A program made the position numbers and the translations under genes. 64,000 nt of DNA, from assembly GCA_946406115.1 (NCBI GenBank), contig OX291545.1, positions 27,151,153-27,215,152 of the forward strand. The letters run 5' to 3'. The number at the start of each line of letters is the position of its first letter. Within the stretch, counting starts at the first letter, position 1. A model generated the notes under the pieces. That model was given only the letters and a program-made list of their open reading frames with translations. It was not told where the DNA came from and did not search any database. This stretch comes from Apoda limacodes (lineage: Eukaryota; Arthropoda; Insecta; Lepidoptera; Limacodidae). Shown one piece after another: positions 22,195 to 32,519 of the stretch.

Positions 22195-22905
22195 AAGAAA
22201 TCGGACATCACTAATCGGACCTTAATATTTAGGGTTCTGTATTTTTTTAAAACCATATTGGTTATATCCGAAAAGAACTAGGAAAACGGACATCACTGAC
22301 TGGACCTCAATATTAAGGGGTTATTTAGTTTCTTTTCGCTCTTGTCGGTGGTGGCCTAAGGGCTTTCGTTTCGCATCCTGAGGAGCAGAGGTTCGAGCCC
22401 TTTTTGCATCTAACGAGTCTTTTTTATTATTTTTTAAGTACATTGATTATTTACATCTCTGGCTTTTCAGCGAAGGAAATCATCATGAGGAAACCTGCAT
22501 ACGTCAAAAAAAAGACATATGTATGTTAAGCCCACAGTCAGGACTGGGCTCGCGTGATGGACTATGGCTTAAATCACCCTCGCCTACTGTATGAGTGCTA
22601 GGGTAGGCCGTGATTTAAATATATTGGTAGTAATGTCTAAACCAATTAGGAAATTGTACATTAGTGACCGGATCGCAATATTAAATAAGAGTTAGAGTAA
22701 GTATATATCTAGTGGTATATCTAAACCAACCAGGAAAACTGACATCATTGGCATGACCTCAATATTTAGGATTTTTTAGATCTTTTCCAAGAAATATTGG
22801 AAGATGGAAAGATTTATCTAAACTAACTAAGAAATCGGACATTAGTGATTTTCTTATTTAGGGTTCTGGTGATTTTCTTTTAATATATTAGTAGTTATGT
22901 CATTT
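22195..22905. repeat. Diverged ~87-bp tandem array, interrupted by a SINE
   Basis: At least five units carry an aaac-aact-agga/gaaa block, a cggacatcactgac-like block and a ctcaatatttagggtt-like block. The cggacat-type anchor recurs at about 22200, 22287, 22660, 22741 and 22838. After removing the ~285-bp SINE the spacings are about 87, 87, 81 and 97 bp, so the SINE landed inside a pre-existing array. Confidence 0.75.
22343..22625 (+). mobile_element. tRNA-derived SINE, copy 2
   Basis: It has an A-box-like ggtggcctaaggg at about 22350-22362, a B-box ggttcgagccc at 22390-22400, then the body shared with copy 1: aagtacattgattatttaca, ctggcttttcagcgaaggaa, gaggaaacctgcat and cttaaatcaccctcgcc. 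The B box here is closer to consensus than in copy 1. It sits within the tandem array at 22195-22905. Confidence 0.8.
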
Positions 22906-23515
22906 CTACGTGTCGCGATTTAATTCAGTTTTAGGTTATTTTATTGAATAATTTAACGTAACCCCAAACCGTGAGACTAAAAAGTCATCATAAGGGCAAT
23001 TACGAATAAGTAATCTATAGATATTTGTATGTAGAAATATATTATCATTCAATGATGAAAAATATTAAAAGTAATATAAAAAAAAATCTGCGTACTTGAA
23101 TTATTTTCTTTATTTTACTTACATTGCTGACTGGATAGGCATTTTGTCCTCTACAAATTGAATCCATTGCGTTTTTTATATTATCTTAGGCATCTCTAAA
23201 AATACGAGTACATCATTCAGTCTGTCGGCACCATATCGTTTACAAAGTACGACTTGCTACTAATCTATTTACTGATTTAATAGTCAGTCTGTAGTTTAGA
23301 CGATCTCTCGTAATAAACAAACACAACAGTAGTAGACGAAAAACTCGGCCCCTTTGTTGGCGGCACTTTGTGTTTATGTTACTAAATGTAAACGATGACT
23401 CAGTACATTTTATAATTTAAGAGGCCCAGTTAACTATATAGCGCTGCCAATAAATATTTTTAATTTTCTCTTAGTACTAAGTATAGGTATATCCATATAC
23501 GTAGGTACTACAAGA
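22906..23515. other. AT-rich DNA, nothing assigned
   Basis: I see no gene or named repeat. Confidence 0.4.
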
Positions 23516-23516
23516 T

Positions 23517-23655
23517 TTTTTTTTTATACCACTAAGGTGGCAAACAAGCTTGCGGTCTGCCTGATGGTAAGCGGTCAGCGCAGTCTATGGACGCTTGCAA
23601 CACATGCATCGCGCGTTGCCGAACCCCTTCAAATATCCGATAACTTCATTCTTCA
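23517..23655 (-). mobile_element. LINE-A 3' tail
   Basis: On the plus strand it reads as a T-run, ataccactaaggtggcaaac, tgcctgatggtaagcggtca and cgcgcgttgccgaacccctt, then ataacttcattctt. It is 5'-truncated. Confidence 0.9.
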
Positions 23656-24120
23656 ATTATAATTGTAATTCACACTGGTATTGTTTGTGGAACACATTTA
23701 AGGGCTTTATTTAAAATTTCTGGTAGAAGTCACAGATATATTCCAGAAACAGACTACGACCGAATTGAGTGTATCATTGTCTTACACTTGACATTTTTGA
23801 CCGTTATTGCCCACATCGTCGGGTCCAGAATGACCTTATCTAAGAATTTCATAAGTTTTGGCACTAAAACTATGATACCTACATGATTAGGACTATGACC
23901 TCTGGGAATTATAATCTCTATGTCGATGTAGCAAATTTTTGAAATACGCTTACTCGTAGTATGAGGACAACATTGAAAATATCTAATGGCGGCGCTAGTC
24001 AGCTGCTCTAGGCCCCTTAAGTAAGTACCATTATACACTGTGTATGTCTATGCGTTTTTAAATTACATCTGGTAAACTAATAAGTGCTGATGCCGAAAGA
24101 TACTAGATACGAAACGTAAT
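23656..24120. other. Unassigned DNA
   Basis: A minus-strand open frame of 94 codons (23754-24038) reads without recognisable motif. Nothing else is seen. Confidence 0.4.
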
Positions 24121-24123
24121 TAC

Positions 24124-24882
24124 CTAATTATATGCCTAGGTGTTATTATTAAAATTTGAGAGCTAATTTTATGCCTAGGGGTTTTATTAAAATTTTAGAG
24201 CTAGTTATATGCCTAGGTGTTTTTATTAAAATTTGAGAGCTAATTATATGCCCAGGTGGTTTTGTTACGATTTGAGAGCAAATTATATGCCAATGTGATT
24301 TTATTAGAATTTGAGAGCTAATTATACCTATGCCTAGGTGTTTTTGTTAGAATTTGAGAGCTTGTTATATGCCTAGGTGTTTTATTAAAATTTTAGAGCT
24401 AGTTATATGCCTAGGTGTTTTTATTAAAATTTGAGAGCTAATTATATGCCCAGGTGTTTTTGTTACGATTTGAGAGCTAATTATATGCCAATGTGATTTT
24501 ATTAGAATTTGAGAGCTAATTATATGCCTAGGTGTTTTTGTTAGAATTTGAGAGCTTGTTATATGCCTAGGTGTTTTTATTAGAATTTTAGAGCTAGTTA
24601 TATCCTTAGAAGTTTTTTTATTAGAATTTGAGAGCTAATTATATGCCAATGTGTTTTTATTAAAATTTAAGAGCTAATTACATGCCTAGGTGTTTTTGTT
24701 AGAATTTGATAGCTAATTATATGCCTAGGTGTTTTAATCCGAATTTTAGAGCTAATCATATGCCTAGGTGTTTTTATTAGAATTTGAGAGCTGATTATAT
24801 GCCTAGGTGTTTTAATCAGAATGTTAGAGCTAATTATATGCCCAGGTGTTTTTATAAGAATTTGACAGCGAATTTTCGGATG
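24124..24882. repeat. ~39-bp tandem array, 19 units, with higher-order structure
   Basis: The unit runs atgcctaggtgtttttatta then gaatttgagagctaattat. Nineteen units can be laid end to end; most are 38-40 bp. Variants recur in order: units 2-6 (plain, plain, cccagg/cgattt, ccaatg, cttgtt ending) match units 7-11 one by one, and units 12 onward repeat part of the series, giving a higher-order period of about 195 bp. The last unit (from about 24842) runs into unique sequence. Confidence 0.92.
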
Positions 24883-25360
24883 CAAGTTAACAATGAAATC
24901 CTTGATTCTTGTTCAAATTTTTCTACTTGTGTTTCACTTGAAGGTACCTATGTATACTTTAACGCATACCAACATTATAAATGTTTATTATATTTATGCA
25001 CAACGATGGTGAGTTTTTTATCACACTCCGTGGAAGAAACTTTTTGATTTGAATTACTTATAAAATGCCATTACTTAATAAAATGTTACTACTTACAGTT
25101 TATTTAAGTAAATCTTAGTATATACAGATTTTATGTATCATGAATTACGTATAGGTAAGTCATGTGTAATTAATTTGACAATCGGTCAAGTCCAAGTTTT
25201 ACTTACACACTAAGTTACTTTCCACCACACTTAACACAAAATACCATGTTATGGTATTTGATCGTAAAATAACATTATAAAACTTTTTTTAGGTTTTCCT
25301 GTAATGCTGTCTTTTGAAATTATTGTTTACGTTATATGTCTATTACGTTATTTGGATCAC
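24883..25360. other. AT-rich DNA, nothing assigned
   Basis: I see no gene. The 87-codon plus-strand frame from 24784 is mostly array-derived. Confidence 0.4.
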
Positions 25361-25369
25361 AGAATATAT

Positions 25370-25740
25370 ATGTGTACCAAATTTTATTTTTATCGGCCCA
25401 GTAGTTTAGAGCAAATTGACACACACGAACAGACAGAATAATCCTATTAGGGTTTGGTTTTATATTCAGATCTACGGAACCCTAGAAATAGCTTGAAAAC
25501 CAGCAAAAAAACCGTATCAAATGACTTCCTGCTATCGTAGTAAATACTGTCAGATTTTGGCCCCCCTTTTTAGACCCCATTTTCAAAAACTACAAAAAAT
25601 TTTTTTTCCTTACATGTTATCACTACTGTGGTAAGTCTGTTATATCGTACTTAGAAACAGCTATGGCATACAGACAGACAAAGAAACACCGGAGTGTGAC
25701 TCTTTCTACCATATCTCTACGGAACACTTACCAAAACTCC
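25370..25740 (+). repeat. Degenerate dispersed-repeat tails
   Basis: Two stretches resemble the 3' half of the ggttccgtacc repeat: aattgacacacacgaacaga ... tctacggaaccctagaaata (about 25410-25490) and atggcatacagacagacaaa ... atctctacggaacactt (about 25660-25732). No coding content is seen. Confidence 0.55.
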
Positions 25741-25873
25741 AATTAGATAAAACAATAAGATAGGAGAACGTGTGTGAGCAATAATGTAGCATATCTATAA
25801 CAGTTGAACGCTAATTGTGGTTAAACATGAAACGATTCGCACACAACCGATTGTAGTCTAATGAGCTTCAGAA

Positions 25874-25927
25874 AGATTAATCATAATGTATTGGTTCAAT
25901 AATTCTGTTCTTACAATTTTAATTGGG

Positions 25928-25962
<35 letters not shown>

Positions 25963-25992
25963 CATTATGAACCAATACATTATGATAAATCT
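25874..25992. repeat. 25-bp inverted repeat around a (CA)n(TA)n microsatellite
   Basis: The arms 25874-25898 and 25968-25992 are complementary over 25 positions with one mismatch. The 69-base spacer holds a dinucleotide run (CA about 25929-25943, TA to about 25962). It could extrude as a hairpin or be the core of a small foldback element. Confidence 0.8.
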
Positions 25993-26700
25993 GTTATTTT
26001 TTATTTAGTTAGTTAAGTTAGTTAGTTATTTTTTGATGTAAATTTAAAATTTCACGCTACATCTGAATCAAAAGTCATTTAAATCCTTCTACAAGCAAGT
26101 TATAACAGAAAATTAACCTTAAGCCATACAATTACTTTGGGATCCTTTTCGAAAATGACAGTTATGATATTAAAGCTCATTCTAATCAAATATCAATGAT
26201 ATTTGATATCACATGATTGCCACTAAACATAACAACCGTGCCGTGCACCGCCATTACAAATTCAACAAATCATAACCCCTTTCTCAAATCAACTTTTGGA
26301 CGCCAAGCCATAAATTCAAAGAGTTTTCCTTACCCTCTACCCTTTTTGTCTTTGGTAATGAGTGTATTACCATACAAATAGAATCAGTTTGGGACGGCGG
26401 TACAATCTGTGGTATAATTGAGTCAGGCGCCCCGCTGGCCACGCAGCTTTGAGAGCGCCCGCGCGGCAAAGCTCTGCAATCCTTGAGCTTGTATGGGAAA
26501 CTTTCATGATTGCTTTACAAATATTAGTTGCTCTTGATTAAGCTCGCGATAGCTTCGAACGGGAAATTATCGGATGCAATGTACAAGTCTATCACAAAGA
26601 GGGCAGTAATGTATTTGCGTTTATATGTTCGTATTTTTTGTAACGGTGTTTAACAACAAGGATAAGTCTAAAGCGATATAGATTTCTATCAATTTAAACA
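25993..26700. other. Unassigned DNA with a short GC-rich patch
   Basis: The stretch 26395-26470 is GC-rich (caggcgccccgctggccacg, gagcgcccgcgcggc). No gene is recognised. Confidence 0.4.
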
Positions 26701-26704
26701 GTTT

Positions 26705-27130
26705 AAAATAAAACAAGTGCGTGCTGGACTCACGCACAAAGGGTTCCGTACCATTATCTATAAAAACGGCAAAAAAAAATCACGTTTGTATGGGAGCCCC
26801 CCATAAATATTTGTTTTATTTTAATTAAATTATTTGATTTTAAAGTGAATATATAACCAAATAGATTGTGAATATTTCAAGCGTCTACCTATTTCCGTTA
26901 TCAATATCGAGTAAAAACGAGCAAAAAATCACGTTTGTTGTACGAGAGCCCCCTCAAATATTTATTTTATTCTGTTTGTTACAGCGGCAACAGAAATACA
27001 TCATCTGTGAAAATTTTAACTGTCTAACTATTACGGTTTATGAGATACAGCCTGGTGGCAGACGGACGGACGGACAGCGGAGTCTTAGTAATAGGGTCCC
27101 GTTTTTTAACCTTTAGGTACGGAACCCTAA
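26705..27130 (+). repeat. Dispersed repeat with inverted ggttccgtacc / ggtacggaaccct ends
   Basis: It begins caagtgcgtgctggactcac, gggttccgtaccatta, and ends ggacggacggacagcggagt, aggtacggaaccctaaaaaa. Internally the block atcacgtttgt...gagcccccc...aaatatt occurs twice (about 26778 and 26928), so it contains a partial duplication. The same family is seen at 38508 and, in reverse, at 19995. I remember it as a very common lepidopteran repeat. Confidence 0.75.
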
Positions 27131-27224
27131 AAAATGGCTAATATAGTCATTGTTTTTGTACACATACATGTATTCTATAAATCAAACACAAATCAATTAT
27201 TATTTTTTATTTTAATGTAGCATA

Positions 27225-27356
27225 GGGGGCCCAGTTGTATTCGTCTGTAGGAATCCTAGGCCAAATAAGAAATGGAGTTCAAGAAAACCCAGGTATTCTG
27301 TCTGTAGGAATCCTAGGCCAAATAAGAAATGGAGTTCAAGAAAACCCAGGTATTCT
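27225..27356 (+). repeat. 57-bp perfect duplication behind a ggcccagttg head
   Basis: Units 27243-27299 and 27300-27356 are identical (gtctgtaggaatcctaggcc ... ccaggtattct). The 18 bases just before (gcccagttgtattcgtct) also occur, with one change, at 28213-28232 beside a 5S-like fragment, so both may be the head of one repeat family. Confidence 0.85.
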
Positions 27357-28205
27357 GTAGAATACCGGGTGACATAAATTATCGGTGATATTTATCTATA
27401 TAGGTAGGTATATATAATTCTTATGTACCTGCGGGGGTACACGGAATAAAAGAGTTTCCAAGTTCTATTCCACCAAAATAATATGCATTCAGTCAAGAAA
27501 TCCAACCCTTTTGGAAATATTTTATTTACAGAATGCAATTATATTTCTTAGAAAAAAATCATTTTATCAATCGAAATTGATAAACTTCTTTTCTTATGAA
27601 CTATTTTTAAAACCAAATAAATGTCACGTTTTAGGTCAACGCAAATTAAATTTATTACCCTAACGCAGTTAATGTTCTTGTATAGACTAAATACATTTTT
27701 ATGTGCAACATATTAGTTTTCTTCGTATGAAACAAAAAATAATTTTGCTTTTATAAATTTTTTATTGCGCCAAAATCATGGTTATCTTAAATCTGCGACG
27801 TCACTTATTAAATACTTTTACTTTTGTTTAAAATAATTATATCCTAAATAAATCAAATCAAGTATTGTTTTGAATTAGAGAAAATAATAATTAAAACAGA
27901 ATTTGTTATTAAATCTGATATTTTAAGCTGAAACTCTTGTTTTAGTCTAAATAAATAATATACCTGCTTTAAAATATTAAAAATATTTGTTAAAATTAAT
28001 CAGGTAGTATCGCTTCGAAAGTTTTTTTTTTTTTCGTTTAAATAAATACTTGCATTTTTAAAAGTGATTGAACCTCATCACTGTCCTTCATAGAATTTCG
28101 TGTTGAGTTTTAATTCTAAATAATTGTTTAATGTAAGGTTGAGTGCGTCAAATTAGTAGCAGTTTATGCAAGAAACCAAAAGTTAATTATTATGTGAGAT
28201 TTGAA
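27357..28205. other. AT-rich DNA, nothing assigned
   Basis: I see no gene or named repeat. Confidence 0.4.
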
Positions 28206-28210
28206 AAGCT

Positions 28211-28292
28211 CGTGGCCCAGTTGCATTCGTCTATCTGAAACGATAAGCGAAGTTAAGCAACGTCGAGCGTGAGCAGTACTTAGATGATGATT
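28211..28292 (+). repeat. 5S rRNA-derived fragment 2
   Basis: After the gcccagttgcattcgtct head, the stretch agcgaagttaagcaacgtcg then agcgtgagcagtacttagat matches the central and internal-control part of 5S rRNA (remembered consensus gaagttaagcaacgtcgggcgcg, agtacttggatggg). It then degrades into AT-rich sequence. It is not a complete gene. Unlike fragment 1 it keeps the bases between the two blocks. Confidence 0.75.
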
Positions 28293-28669
28293 TAGGAATT
28301 TTAAATTATTTATCGACAACGCAAAGCGAAAACAAACGTTTGCTGAACCCAACTGCTGAAACGATAGCAAGCAAAGCCAACGTTCAGACAGGTAAATATC
28401 TGTTGGGTCCAGTATATACGTACAATAAGAACCTAAAGAATTAAGATATCCTACAAAGTGTGTTTAAAACAGAAACAGTATTTTATGCAGAAACAAACAA
28501 AAAAAAATTATAATTCTGACTCCTATTCATAACACTTTCCGTGCGACATCCCATTTTACTGCTAGCTACCACTCGATGCATGTCGAATTGTCGACCGCTA
28601 GCGTATCACATGTGCCTAAAGAGAGGTTCTAAGAATACGAAAAACTATTTCCAAACGCTATCCGCAATT

Positions 28670-28710
28670 TTTTTTCGATAGATCTAGTTCAAATCAGTCG
28701 ATCTATCGAA
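28670..28710. repeat. Short hairpin tcgatagatc / gatctatcga
   Basis: The 10-base arms are perfectly complementary and separated by about 15 bases. It lies just left of the dispersed repeat at 28733. Confidence 0.7.
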
Positions 28711-28732
28711 TTAAACAGTTACCGCCGTTATC

Positions 28733-28797
28733 TATAAATCAATTAAACATATCTTGAATTCGAGATTATCTCTATCAGCACGAGGATCAGGCCCCTG
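28733..28797 (-). repeat. Dispersed repeat, pair with 36845-36907
   Basis: The reverse complement reads caggggcctgatcctcgtgc, gataatctcgaattc and tatgtttaattgattt, matching 36845-36907 over about 63 bp with a handful of differences. It may be a terminal repeat of a DNA element. Confidence 0.75.
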
Positions 28798-28799
28798 TT

Positions 28800-29175
28800 C
28801 TGAAACGGTAACATCACAAACACAACCTTGTTTTGACTCATAAGCCATTTTAATGACCAAAAATCCAAAATCTTGCTTTGTAATTGGCTCATTGTTTTAT
28901 TCTGTTAGTTATTAATGTTTCGAAAGAAAAAAAAACTTATTCAACCAAATCACTCACTATGTAATATTAGATGATTTGTAATTTCATGATTTATAATTAA
29001 AATATTGCCCATTTTTTCCTTTTTGAAATGAAAATTTCTTTTTCGGATTCTAAAGTTTTTTTATTACTTTCTTTTTGACAACGTGGACAAGCCTTAAAAT
29101 TCTTTAATGTTTTGATAGTTACTTTATTTTAAATATATTATTATATTTCTCATAAATTTAATCCCTATGTATGTA
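28800..29175. other. AT-rich DNA, nothing assigned
   Basis: I see no gene or named repeat. Confidence 0.4.
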
Positions 29176-29179
29176 ATCT

Positions 29180-29530
29180 ATATATATAAAATGCAATGTT
29201 CTGGCTGGCTCATCACTGCCCAGCACAAACCGCTAAGGATAAAAATTTGAAATTTGTGCAAAGAATTTGTTATATGTATATTGAATACGTCGTTTAAGAA
29301 CAGATTTTGCAAAATTAAATTCCCAAGGGAGTGAAATAGAGGTTGGCAGTTTGTATGAAAATCCGTAATTTTTTGAGTCCAATCTGTGAAAATTGATATT
29401 CAGCCTTTTGACTAAAAATCGAGATAACACAATTTATAAAACACGTATTTCGATTTTTTTTATATTGCACCCGTAAGAGGTAAAAAGGGTGTCAAAATTT
29501 GTATTGGAAATAACATTTTTGAGGTCAAAT
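29180..29530 (+). repeat. Degenerate dispersed repeat beginning tataaaatgcaatgttctgg
   Basis: The opening (tataaaatgcaatgttctgg, ctggctcatcactgcccagc) and later cccaagggagtgaaatagag, then gtaagaggtaaaaaggg, resemble an arthropod dispersed repeat I remember. Related phrases occur at about 33420-33480 and 10560-10610. No coding content is recognised. Confidence 0.45.
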
Positions 29531-29838
29531 CTACTAGGGACTTTGTATAAATGCTCTCTTACACAATTTTTAAAACATTTACTGTTAAGACGCCGGCGGA
29601 GGAAGCCGCAAAGTGCAAATCGACGAGAGCGCCAAAGTTCGTTCGACATATCGCTATCTCTGTTGTCACGTGCGGGGTGTGGGTGGAGAGTATACCTTGT
29701 GCCGAGAGTTATGTGAACCGCAATACCGCGTACCTTACCTACAAATATTTATTATTGTTTTATGAGTTTAGTCAATCTTTGAGTCGTTTACCTGAGAGCT
29801 TTAAAAATATGCAAATAGGTACCTGTTGTGACTGATTC

Positions 29839-30450
29839 CTATACTATTCTATTCTCTACCGACGCCAGTTCTCCGACGCCGTCAAGGCTCATCCACCCCC
29901 ATAAGTTTACTGTAATGCGACCTGACTCGTTTTGAGGCACAATATGACCTTCATCATACCGAGTTCGATTGTAGCGCCATAAAGTTAATCTTCGGATTTG
30001 GCTTGATTTAAAAGTTTTTTCATCAGTTAATATAGTATTCGACCAATCAAAATCGAGATGTCGTCGCGCAAAAATAAGCCGGGCTGTTTTGTGGTGAGGT
30101 TTCAGCTCCACTTTAATAGCATGGTGTCTGTAGTGTAGTCCAACATTGTGCAAAGCTCATCGGATCGTCCGAGCACTCACACTATATAAAGCAGCAAAAT
30201 AGCTAGTTGGTGTGAAACCATTCTCTTCGTAACGACGAATGATTTCTGTTATTTGCGCGGTGGTTAGTATCGGTCGTCGTCCTGAATTATTTCTATGATC
30301 TGTTATTTGCCCTTCTTCGCCGTGACGCCTAATCCAAAACCTCACAGTGAATCGCGAAATATTGAGTTCTCGTGATATAGCACTAATACTATGTCCATCT
30401 TCGAAGAGAAATATTATTTCAGCCCTTTGCTCCAAGGTTAAACTTGCCAT
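29839..30450 (-). pseudogene. Tc1-like transposase, one in-frame stop, C-terminus missing
   Basis: From ATG at 30450 the protein starts MASLTLEQRAEIIFLFEDG, with a helix-turn-helix (GHSISAISRELNISRFTV) and a second DNA-binding helix region (GRRPILTTAQITEIIRR). An in-frame TGA at 30157-30159 interrupts an arginine position (CGA to TGA would explain it). The same frame resumes LHNVGLHYRHHA, then ARRHLDFDWSNTILTDEKTF, which holds a catalytic aspartate of the DDE domain (TDEKTF), and later LWRYNRTRYDEG and GWMSLDGVGELASVE before a stop at 29839. About 204 codons remain of the roughly 340 usual for the family, so the last third with the remaining catalytic acids is gone. I could not identify terminal inverted repeats. 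A single stop in an otherwise open frame suggests moderate age. Confidence 0.9.
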
Positions 30451-30712
30451 TTTATTTCGTTATGAAAAAATTTTTTGTAAAATTTTGTCAAAACGACGTT
30501 CAAACAATATTTTTTGATAAATGTAATTTCAACAAATAAAAAATCCATTATCAAAGAGTGATCAATAATTCTTGTTGTTTTTCTCATTGCGTCATTTTGC
30601 ATAATAGCTTTTGAAAGGTAACAAGTAACTTGATATGGCATTTTAGACTCAGTGAAAAAAGTGTGATATAGATTCTAATTTCAAAACTGGTAAACATTGT
30701 CTGACCGCGACC

Positions 30713-31744
30713 GTACATAATAATAATATTTCATAACTTCGATGATTCAAAAGTGTTTGTAAAATCTTAATTTGAAGAAAAAAAATTGACTTTGACTTTG
30801 ACAGAATTCATTGTCTTTTTTTATTCTTTTATGAGACAGTCCTTTCGGGGTCCATACGATAAAAAAATACAGTAATTGCGGACGGTTATTTGAAGTCGTC
30901 GTAACTTTTTATCCGACGAAATAAGAATTTAGAAAACCCACAACTACTCAAGCTGACGCATCAGCGCAGCGCCGACAAACTCAGAGTCAGAGGAAAACCA
31001 GCCAAGTCGCTCCTGGTCTGATCAATCACCAATGATCACGTAGTGTATGATTTACTTATTTTCTGTGTCAATGCTTATTTCTATAGTTTATTCATTTTAT
31101 TCTAAAATAGGTACCGTAGGGTGTAACCATTAGGGTATAGTTATTGTACCGGGGGTGTTTCTATGAACCGGGATTTTTCAATGCCGGATTATGATAGATC
31201 CGAGATTTTCCGGAAGTTTTGGTTTTTTTTTTTCGACCATAATATAAAGTGATGATAAAGATAACAGATGAATGAAACTATTAGTTAAAAACAGTCCTTA
31301 ATTAAATGAGCATATCACCGGATCTTTCCAAACAAGTTTATAATTCACGGACTTCTTCCTGGACTTTTAGTAAATATATGCTTATATTTTGTATTTGTCA
31401 AGCAAACGTATAGTATAGTTAAAGATTTTGCTTTGAAATATCGCAGTGAACTTTACACCAGCGGCGATATATCCCAAAAAAAATACTTTTTGCCCTAAGG
31501 ATGATTTGAATAAAATAAAATTAAAACGAAAACAAAATTATTACTACTAAATACAAGGACGACTTCAAATAACCGTCCGCAATTACTGTATTTTTATCGT
31601 ATAGACCCCGAAAGGACTGTCTCATGAAAGAATAAAAAAAGAAAATGAATTCTGTCATAGTCAAAGTCATTTTTTTTATTGAAATTAGGATTTTACAAAC
31701 ACTTTTGAATCGTCGAAGTTATGAAATATTATTTTTATGTACAT
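30713..31744. repeat. Inverted repeat, ~188-bp arms around ~660 bp
   Basis: The left arm (30713-30900) and right arm (31559-31744) are reverse complements with few differences: for example gcggacggttatttgaagtc against gacttcaaataaccgtccgc, and gacagtcctttcgggg against ccccgaaaggactgtc. Their outer ~90 bp equal the dispersed repeat at 5385-5480. The interior (30901-31558) has no coding content I recognise. It is either a non-autonomous element with long terminal inverted repeats or two copies of one repeat inserted head to head. Confidence 0.85.
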
Positions 31745-32090
31745 ATATAAGATTTTCATATATGTACTACGACGCTAAAGTTAAAATATTTACTTCACTA
31801 AACCTATCCCTCAGAGATATCCTATTAGATCCTAATTTATAAATAGCACGATGTCCGTTTTTGTAACAAAAATATTGTATTTACATCAGCAGCGCTACCC
31901 CACAATAAGATACCATATGTCATTAAACTATGGAAATAGCTAAAATATACTATTTTTGCAGTGTCGACATCGGTCAATTGTCTTATGATCGCATACACAG
32001 CAGGGCTAAGTTTTTTGGCTAGGTTATGAATATGAGAACCCACCCCATTGAAGTTTAGAGTCCAGCGTTATCTGGAATTATATTGTACAG
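31735..32090 (-). pseudogene. LINE-C reverse transcriptase C-terminal fragment
   Basis: On the minus strand: LSPAVYAIIRQLTDVDTAK, YFSYFHSLMTYGILLWGSAA and LQKR, then in another frame AIYKLGS, SLRDRFSEVNILTLAS, YIYENLIYVHKN. This order is what I remember from the region after the reverse transcriptase core in a common lepidopteran LINE. A frameshift falls near 31855 and a stop follows ILTLAS. The polymerase core is missing. It abuts the right arm of the inverted repeat (31559-31744). Confidence 0.8.
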
Positions 32091-32454
32091 AAATTAGAAA
32101 TTTTTTAAGTGCATATTACCTGAATTTATAGAAGATCAGTAATAAATGTAAAAATATATACCATACTGGAATATGTGTGACCCCTACTAACGACAGAATT
32201 ACGATATATTTTTTAGCGCATTTTCTTTCTTCTCTTAGAAGTGTAAGGATACGACTATTACTGAGGAGGAGACAAATCAAATAAATTCTGTAATTTTTTG
32301 CATGATTTCTATCACGCAATGTTGTTACTGTTATGTATAATTTCCATGACGAATATAGGTAAAAAACTGGAATTGGATATGTCCGTAAATCGTCTAGTTG
32401 ACATGGTCACCCTACTGACTTTTTTTTTTTGGAGAAATTGTAGACATCTGAAGA

Positions 32455-32515
32455 TAGTTGCGCTCCTATTTTATCACGGCATCACGTCTCGGGTTCGATT
32501 CCCAGACAGTTCTAA
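32455..32515 (+). repeat. Possible tRNA-like B-box remnant
   Basis: ctcgggttcgattcccagac (about 32488-32507) is a near-consensus RNA polymerase III B box with tRNA-like context, but I find no convincing A box or acceptor stem. It is possibly a SINE head remnant. Confidence 0.35.
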
Positions 32516-32519
32516 ATAG

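Noticed and set aside
24124..24882. CRISPR array
   Set aside because: The units are contiguous without unique spacers, the variation is within the unit itself, and the sequence is eukaryotic.
24667..24885. 72-codon minus-strand frame with repeated KTPRHIIS-like units
   Set aside because: It is a by-product of the 39-bp tandem array, whose period is a multiple of three.
32455..32515. A second tRNA gene at the B-box-like ctcgggttcgattcccag
   Set aside because: No A box, anticodon arm or acceptor stem could be fitted.
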